Below, piece after piece: positions 1-4,794 of a stretch of DNA of 5,113 bases. How positions within the stretch are numbered: the stretch's first letter is position 1; each line of letters opens with the position of its first letter. This DNA is from an uncultured Frankiales bacterium. Its GTDB lineage: Bacteria > Actinomycetota > Actinomycetes > Mycobacteriales > SCTD01. Both the position numbers and the translations under genes were made by a program. Under the pieces are notes generated by a model. The model saw only the letters and a list, made by a program, of their open reading frames with translations. It did no database searches and was not told where the DNA came from. The stretch covers positions 1-5,113 of the forward strand of contig CAMLIA010000258.1 of assembly GCA_946479905.1 (NCBI GenBank), written 5' to 3'.

Positions 1-20
1 ACCGACGGCTGATGAGCTTG

Positions 21-93
21 CTCCCCCATCTGGACTCGAACCAGAAACCCTTCGATTAACAGTCGAATGCTCTGCCAATTGAGCTATGGGGGA
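21..93 (-). tRNA. tRNA-Asn (anticodon GUU)
   Basis: Read on the minus strand, a complete 73-nt cloverleaf is visible. The 7-bp acceptor stem pairs TCCCCCA (93-87) with TGGGGGA (28-22), followed by discriminator base G at 21. The D-arm is AGCTCAATTGGCAGAGC, the anticodon loop CTGTTAA carries GTT for asparagine, and the T-arm loop has the invariant GGTTCGAGTCC. The 3' CCA is not encoded: the next bases are CAA, so CCA must be added post-transcriptionally. The gene delivers asparagine to AAC/AAU codons. It is divergent from the DUF5709 gene. The first 20 bases of the window, downstream of it, show no hairpin or T-tract. Confidence 0.97.
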
Positions 94-103
94 CGGCCGG
101 AAA

Positions 104-109
104 ACGATA
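104..109 (-). promoter_or_regulatory. Probable -10 box of the tRNA-Asn promoter
   Basis: On the minus strand the hexamer TATCGT lies 10 nt upstream of the mature tRNA 5' end, which would place the transcription start about 3-4 nt before the tRNA. It sits in a short AT-rich patch (GTTTT follows it), unusual for this GC-rich DNA. No convincing -35 hexamer is seen 16-18 nt further upstream. Assignment rests on position and the TANNNT match only. Confidence 0.4.
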
Positions 110-140
110 GCGCAGCCCTCCGTGGGGTAGGGGCCGGTTC

Positions 141-488
141 ATGAGCAGCCGCTTCGAGGATGAGGGCATCCAGGACCCGGGCGAACTCACGCCCGAGCAG
201 GAGGCCACCGGACAGCTGGACCTGACGACGGAGCCACCGCACGACTCCCCGCTCGGCGCGGAGGGGTGGGGCACGACGCCCGAGGAGCAGCGCGAGGGCG
301 AGCCCCTCGCGGGTCGGTTGGCGCGCGAGACACCAGAGGTCTACCCGACGGAGCCGCCAGCCGTGGGCCGTCTCGTCGAGCCCGACGAGGGTGCCCGCAG
401 CGACACCGAGCCGGACATGATGGCACGTGATTCTGGCGACACTGCAGGCCTCAGCGCCGAGGAAGCGGCCCTCCACCTGGAGCCGTAG
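141..488 (+). CDS. DUF5709-family small acidic protein
   Basis: A 115-aa protein, strongly acidic (Glu and Asp make up roughly 30% of residues) and probably largely unstructured, with no signal peptide or membrane segment. Three blocks match what I recall of the actinobacterial DUF5709 family: GWGTTPEEQREGEPLAGRL around residues 42-60, GRLVEPDEGARSDTE at 76-90, and the terminal SAEEAALHL at 105-113. The function of that family is unknown and no catalytic residues are apparent. The ATG at 141 is chosen because TAGGGG (128-133) lies 7 nt upstream. That could be a weak -10 of a leaderless transcript or a poor AGGGG ribosome binding site; I cannot tell which. The gene is divergent from tRNA-Asn and ends 16 bp before the protease start. 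Family assignment is from memory of motifs, not a search. Confidence 0.82.
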   Translation: MSSRFEDEGIQDPGELTPEQEATGQLDLTTEPPHDSPLGAEGWGTTPEEQREGEPLAGRLARETPEVYPTEPPAVGRLVEPDEGARSDTEPDMMARDSGDTAGLSAEEAALHLEP

Positions 489-492
489 CCGT

Positions 493-498
493 TAGCGT
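493..498 (+). promoter_or_regulatory. Leaderless-type -10 box for the S8 protease
   Basis: TAGCGT lies 6 nt before the GTG at 505, with GGCCGG between them and no Shine-Dalgarno-like purine run. A TANNNT hexamer at this distance puts the transcription start at or next to the start codon, the known arrangement for leaderless actinobacterial mRNAs. This supports GTG 505 as the start and gives the protease its own promoter although it lies only 16 bp after the DUF5709 stop. Confidence 0.5.
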
Positions 499-504
499 GG
501 CCGG

Positions 505-1745
505 GTGACCCGTCGCGTCCTCGGCCTGCTGCTCGTCTGGGCTGCGCTGACGACGATCCCGGCGTCGGCCGCCGGTGAGCCGACCCAGCGCACCTGGCAC
601 GGCAACCAGATCCACCTCTACGGCGCCCAGGCAGCCGGGCACGGTGGCGCCGGGGTGACGGTCGCGGTCCTGGACGGCTGGATCGACCGCTCGCACCCCG
701 ACTTCGAGGGTCGCGTGCTGGCCGGTGCCGACTGCCGCAGCGGCAGCTGCAAGCCCGGCCTCAGCCACGAGAACTGCGGCGCCCACCACGGCACCCACGT
801 GGCCGGCACCGTCGGCGCCTCCAACGTGGGCGTGGCCCCTCGCGCCACCATCCTGCCGGTGCAGGTGCTGTCCGCCGACAGCCAGGGCGAGTGCACCGGC
901 ACGCCCGCGGCGGTCTCGGCCGGCATCCGGTACGCCGTGGCCCACGGGGCCAAGGTGCTCAACCTCTCGCTCGGACCGGACAACCCCGGCAGCACCAACG
1001 CGGCCATCCCCACCGCCGTGCACGAGGCGGCCCAGGCGGGTGCCGTCGTGGTGTTCTCCGCCGGCAACGCCGACCTGCCCGTCTCGCAGTCCTACGGCTC
1101 CGACGCCCTCGTGGTCGCCGCGACCGGGCCGACCGGGCAGCTCGCCAGCTACAGCCAGTACGGCGCCGGGGTCACCCTTGCCGCGCCGGGCGGCCAGCCC
1201 GACAGCAAGGACAACTGCGAGGTCACCGACTGCGTGCTGTCGCTCTACCCCGGCAACCAGCTGGCCGTCGCAGCCGGTACGTCGATGGCCGCCCCGCACG
1301 TGAGCGGGCTCGCTGCGCTGCTCTTCGCCCAGGCACCCGGGCGGTCCCGCTCGACGGTGATCGCGCGCATCGAGAGCACCGCGCACGCCCTGTCCGGAGC
1401 CGGCTACGGGCTCATCGACGTCCGGCGCGCCCTGGGGGTCTCGACGACCTCGCCGTCGAGACCACCCGCGCGCCCACGCACCGGCCCACCGTCAAGCCCG
1501 TCGTCAAGACGACCCACGCGCCGGTGGTCACGAAAGCCCCCGTCGCGACTGCGACCCGGCCACCATCGCCGAGCAGCACACCGGCCGTCACCGCGACGCC
1601 GACGGTCGAGCCGACGCCCGGACCGACGGACGTGGCCGTCGTGCCCCGCAAGGCCGATGACGACGTACCTCTCCCCCTCGCGGCGGGCGCCGCGGTGCTC
1701 GCGCTCGTCGCCGCGGCCGCCGTCGTCGGCTTCGGCCGCCGGTAG
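505..1745 (+). CDS. Secreted, membrane-anchored S8 subtilisin-like serine protease (mycosin-like), frameshifted
   Basis: A peptidase S8 that would act on the outer face of the membrane. From GTG 505 there is a signal peptide (MTRR, a hydrophobic core, then IPASAA, cleavage near residues 22-23). The catalytic domain follows with D57 in VAVLDGWID, H95 in HHGTHVAGT, oxyanion N188 in VFSAGN and nucleophile S260 in AAGTSMAAPH. Six cysteines (77, 82, 91, 130, 238, 243) could form disulfides. The domain ends near GYGLIDVRRALG (300-311). The frame opened at 505 then becomes Arg/Pro-rich with many A-ending codons. The -1 frame from about 1437 gives a Pro/Thr-rich stalk, a hydrophobic helix (about 390-411) and a terminal Arg-Arg, with stop TAG 1743-1745. 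This signal peptide-protease-stalk-anchor layout is that of mycosins, giving 413 aa if the shift is corrected. No ESX/type VII genes are nearby, so a role in that secretion system is not supported. No long propeptide is present. Without correction, the original frame would run out of register across the next gene to 2550. Confidence 0.85.
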
Positions 1746-1748
1746 CCT
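1743..1748 (+). promoter_or_regulatory. Leaderless-type -10 box overlapping the protease stop codon
   Basis: TAGCCT lies 8 nt before the GTG at 1757. Its first three bases are the TAG stop of the protease reading frame (-1 frame). The spacing predicts a transcription start at or just before the GTG. A short GAAAGG at 1750-1755 is too close to the start codon to be a good ribosome binding site, so leaderless initiation is the simpler reading. Confidence 0.45.
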
Positions 1749-1756
1749 CGAAAGGC

Positions 1757-2326
1757 GTGAGCACCTACCCGCAGATCATCGACATGAGCGTGGCCGACTC
1801 GGCCATCGACGGCCTTCGCGTCATCACGCTGAAGCAGGTCACCGACGAGCGCGGCACCGTGCGCGAGTACTACCGGCAGTCCTCCTGGCTGGCCGCGGGC
1901 CTCCCGGACCTGGGCCCGTTCCTGCAGCTCAACCTCACCGAGACGCGCCGCGGCGGCGTCCGGGGCATGCACGCCGAGGACATGGTGAAGGTGGTGACCC
2001 TCGCTGCCGGGTCGGCCTACGGGGCCTACGTCGACCTGCGACCGGACTCCCCCACCGCGGGCAAGGTCGTCACCGTCGACCTGCGCCCGGGCACCCAGGT
2101 GCTGGTCCCGCGCGGCGTGGGCAACGGCTTCCAGGCGCTCGAGGACGGCACCCAGTACCTCTACGGGTTCGAGTCGGAGTGGGTGCCCGGGATGGCCGGC
2201 AAGGCCGTGACGCCGCTCGACCCGGCGCTCGGCATCGACTGGCCGCTCCCGATCGACACCGACGACCGCGCGATGCTGAGCGTGAAGGACCGCGACGCCC
2301 CGCTGCTGGCCGCCGTCCTCACCTGA
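1757..2326 (+). CDS. dTDP-4-dehydrorhamnose 3,5-epimerase family protein (RmlC-like cupin)
   Basis: A 189-aa cytosolic cupin, about the usual RmlC length. Enzymes of this family epimerise C3 and C5 of dTDP-4-keto-6-deoxy-glucose during dTDP-L-rhamnose synthesis; relatives act on other 4-keto sugars. Visible family features are DERG at 30-33, RGMH with the general-base histidine H72 (RGLH in classical RmlC), K78, the AYVDLRPDSPTAGK segment (90-103), VPRGVGNGF (117-125), YLYGF with the candidate acid Tyr136, DPALGIDWP (155-163) and a terminal LSVKD (174-178). The usual HGF motif is NGF here (N123), so the second active-site histidine is absent. That occurs in some actinobacterial members and leaves exact substrate and activity uncertain. 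No rmlA, rmlB or rmlD is alongside, so I do not call it rmlC. GTG 1757 is preferred over ATG 1784 because of the upstream TAGCCT and the conserved-looking N-terminus. Confidence 0.85.
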   Translation: MSTYPQIIDMSVADSAIDGLRVITLKQVTDERGTVREYYRQSSWLAAGLPDLGPFLQLNLTETRRGGVRGMHAEDMVKVVTLAAGSAYGAYVDLRPDSPTAGKVVTVDLRPGTQVLVPRGVGNGFQALEDGTQYLYGFESEWVPGMAGKAVTPLDPALGIDWPLPIDTDDRAMLSVKDRDAPLLAAVLT

Positions 2327-2427
2327 CTTCCCTGATCCTGCGTGCACCTGCGGGCGGCAGCGGGGCACGGGTCACGCTCGCGCCGGGCCACGTCGCGGCC
2401 TCGTGGTGCACACAGGATCAGGGAAGT
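2326..2427. repeat. Long inverted repeat between convergent genes, possible bidirectional terminator
   Basis: The left arm 2326-2348 begins ACTTCCCTGATCCTG and the right arm 2405-2427 ends CAGGATCAGGGAAGT. They pair over 23 positions with one mismatch (C2341 against A2412), enclosing a GC-rich 56-nt spacer. The repeat starts on the last base of the epimerase stop codon and ends 8 nt before the stop of the convergent gene, so it fills nearly the whole gap. This position suggests a terminator for both strands. No T-tract follows on either strand, which many actinobacterial terminators also lack, but the spacer is long for a simple hairpin. A small MITE-like element with terminal inverted repeats is an alternative; no target duplication is evident. 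Confidence 0.8.
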
Positions 2428-2435
2428 GGTGGGGG

Positions 2436-2906
2436 TCAGCCGATGGAGGCGCGCAGGCCGGTCACCATGGACTCGACCTGGGTGCGGAGCAGCGGGTCGG
2501 AGGGGTCCGTCCCCTCCTGCCAGACGGCCTGCCAGACGAGCAGGTCCTGACCGGGCACCCGCCGCCCGACCAGCCGGACCTCGCCGTCCGGCTGCAGCCG
2601 CCGGACGTCGGACCACGCGATCGACGCCGTCACGCGCTCGCGGACGGTCTCGGCGAGGCCGTGCTCCTCGGCCAGCTCCCAGAGGTGCACCCGGCCCGCG
2701 CCGGCGACCTCCGCCATCTCGGTCAGCCGCAGCAGCGGGTCGGCCCAGCCGACCTTCTCGACGTCGGTCCAGGCCAGCTGCTCAGCACCGACGTGCAGGC
2801 AGGTGGGCGAGGCGACCAGCGCCAGGCCGTCCTCGGTGACGCCCCAGGCGAGCCGGCGGTCGCTGACGGCGCGCACGGCATCGGGGATCGGTCGGCGGAG
2901 CCTCAC
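2436..2906 (-). CDS. Conserved-looking hypothetical protein coupled to dnaG
   Basis: A 156-aa protein of unknown function. The GTG start (2906-2904) overlaps the dnaG TGA (2905-2903) in a GTGA tetranucleotide, so translation is probably coupled to dnaG. An upstream extension in the same frame is only the low-complexity shadow of dnaG. The sequence is soluble-looking, without signal peptide or membrane segments. An N-terminal half with alternating strand-like segments (RRLAWGVTEDGLALVAS around 17-33, LHVGAEQLAWTDVEKVGW at 37-54) is followed by TVRERVTASIAWS (87-99), GEVRLVGRRVPGQDLLVWQ (108-126) and a C-terminal DPLLRTQVESMV helix (137-148). This looks like a PH-like beta fold with a C-terminal helix, a type I associate with unannotated actinobacterial proteins near dnaG, but that is memory and inference. 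A role in replication is suggested only by the operon. It converges on the epimerase gene across the inverted repeat. Confidence 0.82.
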   Translation of the reverse strand: MRLRRPIPDAVRAVSDRRLAWGVTEDGLALVASPTCLHVGAEQLAWTDVEKVGWADPLLRLTEMAEVAGAGRVHLWELAEEHGLAETVRERVTASIAWSDVRRLQPDGEVRLVGRRVPGQDLLVWQAVWQEGTDPSDPLLRTQVESMVTGLRASIG

Positions 2907-4741
2907 AGCGTGCTGATGCCACCCTCGCGGTGCCCCCGGGCCGTGGCCTCGAGCCGGATCAGCTCCGCGTAGGTGCGGTTGTAGAGCTCCTGCTCCTCCA
3001 CCGGGTTGATCCGCTGCAGCCGGCCCTTGAGCTCCGCGATCTGCCGCTGCGCGGCGTGGAACTGCAGCTGCGACAAGGTGGCCGGTGCGTACCGCTCCAG
3101 CTCCCAGTCGGTGCGCAGCTCCTCGACCGCGAGCGCCGCGACGGTGGACCGGATGAGCATGTCCGGCGACGCCTCGACGAGCGCCTCGACCCACGCCTCA
3201 CCTGCCACCGCGGACGACACCCCGCCGGCCTTGCGGATGGCGTCCTGCACCATCCGGTGCGTCTCGTCGGTGAAGACCTCCGCGTCCAGCGCGTCGAAGA
3301 TCGGTGCCACCGAGACCGGCGCCTGCACCGCGAGCTTGAGCGCCTCGCGCTCGAGCCGGAGCAAGGCCGCGTCCGCCTGCGGCGGTGCGGACCGGCGCTG
3401 CGTGGGCGCGCCACCGGTCAGCTCGGCCACCCGCGCGGTGACGTCCTCGACCTGCATGCCGAGCCAGCCCGCGAGCCGGCGTGCGTACTCCGGCCGCAGC
3501 GACCGGTCCTTGATCTTGGCCACCAGCGGGGCGGTGTGGGCGAGTGCCTGCACCCGTCCCTCGGCGCTCTCGAGGTCGTACGACGAGAGGCTGGCCTTGA
3601 TCGCGAACTCGACCAGCGGGACGCGGGACGCCACCAGGTCCCGGACGGCGTTGTCGCCCTTGGCCAGCCGCAGCTCGCACGGGTCCATGCCCCCGGGGCT
3701 GACGGCGATGAAGGTCTGCGACACGAACCGCTGGTCGTCGCCGAACGCCTTGAGCGCCGCCTTCTGCCCGGCAGCGTCGCCGTCGAAGGTGAAGATGACC
3801 TCGCCGCGGAACTCGTCCTGGTCCATCAGCAGCCGCCGGATGACCGCGATGTGATCGGCACCGAAGGCGGTCCCGCAGGTGGCCACCGCAGTCGGCACGC
3901 CGGACAGGTGCGCCGCCATCACGTCGGTGTAGCCCTCGACGACCACGGCCTGGTGCCGGCGCGCGATCTCCTTCTTCGCCATGTCGATGCCGTAGAGGAC
4001 CGAGCTCTTCTTGTAGATCGGGGTCTCGGCGGTGTTGAGGTACTTGGGCCCGTTGTCGTCCTCGCGCAGCTTGCGGGCCCCGAACCCGATGACCTCGCCG
4101 CCGATGTCGTGGATGGGCCAGAGCAGCCGGCCGCGGAACTTGTCGATGAGCGAGCCCTTGGAGCTCTGACCGGACAGCCCGCCAGCGAGCAGCTCGGCCT
4201 GGGTGAAGCCCTTCTGCATGAGGTGCTTGGTGAGGGTGTCCCAGCCCGAGGGCGCGTAGCCCACGCCGTACGCCTCCGCGTGCGACTGGTCGAAGCCGCG
4301 CTCCGCGAGGAACTGCCGCGCGATCACCGCCTCCGCCGAGCCGAGCTGCGAGGCGTAGAACTCCTGGGCGGCCTTGTGCGCCTGGATGAGCCGGGTGCGC
4401 TGGGACGTGGAGGACCGCGCCGCCGAGCCGCCCTCCTCGTACTGCAGGTCGACGTTGTAGCGGCGGGCCAGGTGCTCCACGGCCTCGGGGAAGCTCATGT
4501 GGTCGTGCTTGGTGACGAAGCTGATGACGTTGCCGGACTCGCCGCAGCCGAAGCACATGTAGTAGCCGTTGGCCGGGTTGACGTTGAAGCTCGGCGTCTT
4601 CTCGTCGTGGAAGGGGCACAGCCCCTTGAGCCGGCCGCCGCCCGCGTTCTTCAGGGCGACGCCCGCTTCGAGGATCACCTGGTCGATCGCGGCGCGCTCG
4701 CGGACGAGCTGGATGCTCTCGTCCCGGATGCGGCCTGCCAC
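2903..4741 (-). CDS. dnaG: DNA primase DnaG
   Basis: A 612-aa bacterial primase, which synthesises the RNA primers for replication-fork DNA synthesis and binds the replicative helicase DnaB through its C-terminus. The N-terminal CHC2 zinc-binding domain has C42-H45 in GLCPFHDEKTPSF and C63-C66 in MCFGCGESGN. The RNA polymerase core includes WPIHDIGGEVIGFGAR (208-223) and GPKYLNTAETPIYKK (231-245). The TOPRIM fold has the catalytic glutamate E269 in VVVEGYTD and metal-binding D320 and D322 in FTFDGDAAG. The helical C-terminal region after about residue 450 fits the DnaB-binding domain. Length is close to other actinobacterial DnaG proteins. GTG 4741 is chosen because the N-terminus MAGRIRDESI aligns with the MSGRI-type start of mycobacterial DnaG, and TAGACT lies 6 nt upstream as a leaderless -10. 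Its stop overlaps the start of the 156-aa gene. No dgt or rpoD is adjacent in the window. Confidence 0.98.
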   Translation of the reverse strand: MAGRIRDESIQLVRERAAIDQVILEAGVALKNAGGGRLKGLCPFHDEKTPSFNVNPANGYYMCFGCGESGNVISFVTKHDHMSFPEAVEHLARRYNVDLQYEEGGSAARSSTSQRTRLIQAHKAAQEFYASQLGSAEAVIARQFLAERGFDQSHAEAYGVGYAPSGWDTLTKHLMQKGFTQAELLAGGLSGQSSKGSLIDKFRGRLLWPIHDIGGEVIGFGARKLREDDNGPKYLNTAETPIYKKSSVLYGIDMAKKEIARRHQAVVVEGYTDVMAAHLSGVPTAVATCGTAFGADHIAVIRRLLMDQDEFRGEVIFTFDGDAAGQKAALKAFGDDQRFVSQTFIAVSPGGMDPCELRLAKGDNAVRDLVASRVPLVEFAIKASLSSYDLESAEGRVQALAHTAPLVAKIKDRSLRPEYARRLAGWLGMQVEDVTARVAELTGGAPTQRRSAPPQADAALLRLEREALKLAVQAPVSVAPIFDALDAEVFTDETHRMVQDAIRKAGGVSSAVAGEAWVEALVEASPDMLIRSTVAALAVEELRTDWELERYAPATLSQLQFHAAQRQIAELKGRLQRINPVEEQELYNRTYAELIRLEATARGHREGGISTL

Positions 4742-4747
4742 GGTTGC

Positions 4748-4753
4748 AGTCTA
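4748..4753 (-). promoter_or_regulatory. Leaderless-type -10 box of dnaG
   Basis: On the minus strand TAGACT is followed by GCAACC and then the GTG start of dnaG, a 6-nt gap with no Shine-Dalgarno sequence, which predicts a leaderless transcript. A 17-nt spacer places the -35 at 4776-4771, reading TGTTCT, a weak match to the consensus that lies inside the 4767-4786 palindrome. Confidence 0.5.
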
Positions 4754-4759
4754 GGTCTG

Positions 4760-4765
4760 TATCCT
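4760..4765 (+). promoter_or_regulatory. Probable -10 box of the LLM oxidoreductase promoter
   Basis: TATCCT, close to the TATAAT/TANNNT consensus, lies immediately before the palindrome. A start about 7 nt downstream, near 4772, would fall inside the palindrome, giving a leader of about 23 nt that still contains the GGGAGAG ribosome binding site. No good -35 is seen at 17-18 nt spacing. The dnaG -10 is only 6 bp away on the other strand, so the two promoters are back to back and nearly overlapping. Confidence 0.45.
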
Positions 4766-4766
4766 C

Positions 4767-4786
4767 CCCTAGAACACGTTCTAGGG
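4767..4786. promoter_or_regulatory. KstR-type (TetR-family) operator palindrome
   Basis: CCCTAGAACACGTTCTAGGG consists of two perfect 9-bp arms (4767-4775 and 4778-4786) around the central AC. Its inner 14 bases, TAGAACACGTTCTA, fit the consensus TnnAACnnGTTnnA reported for KstR, the repressor of cholesterol and steroid catabolism in mycobacteria and related actinomycetes. It lies just downstream of the TATCCT -10 and covers the expected start site of the LLM oxidoreductase, the right place for a repressor. The palindrome is directly visible; naming KstR is an inference from the consensus, and another TetR-family protein with a similar half-site is possible. Confidence 0.75.
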
Positions 4787-4794
4787 AGAGCCCT

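Noticed and set aside
1..93. Integration (att) site of a mobile element at the tRNA-Asn 3' end
   Set aside because: Only 20 bases lie beyond the tRNA in the window, with no integrase and no repeat of the tRNA 3' end anywhere else in the window.
451..1386. Minus-strand open frame opposite the protease (311 codons)
   Set aside because: Gly/Val/Ala/His-rich low complexity, no motifs; the plus strand encodes a complete S8 catalytic triad.
1434..1440. Programmed -1 ribosomal frameshift heptamer
   Set aside because: In the zero frame the bases read G GGG GTC, which does not satisfy X XXY YYZ because the YY positions would be G and T. I see no evident stimulatory structure either, so an indel is more likely.
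1412..2368. Minus-strand open frame opposite the protease stalk and epimerase (318 codons)
   Set aside because: Low-complexity antisense frame; the epimerase on the plus strand has recognisable family motifs.
1459..2550. Continuation of the protease frame to a stop at 2550 as a real C-terminal extension (681 aa in total)
   Set aside because: From 1459 the frame has poor third-position GC and is Arg/Pro-rich, overlaps the whole epimerase gene out of register and passes through the inverted repeat. The -1 frame supplies a sensible stalk and anchor instead.
3198..4619. Second long minus-strand frame inside dnaG (473 codons)
   Set aside because: Arg/Ala/Gly/His-rich out-of-register reading of the dnaG codons, typical of GC-rich shadow frames.
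4767..4786. Palindrome as a LexA (SOS) box near dnaG
   Set aside because: Actinobacterial LexA boxes have four bases between GAAC and GTTC; here only two separate them, which fits the KstR-type spacing rather than LexA.
4767..4786. Palindrome as a Rho-independent terminator
   Set aside because: It lies between two divergent starts, not downstream of a gene, has only a 2-nt centre and no T-tract, so an operator is the better explanation.
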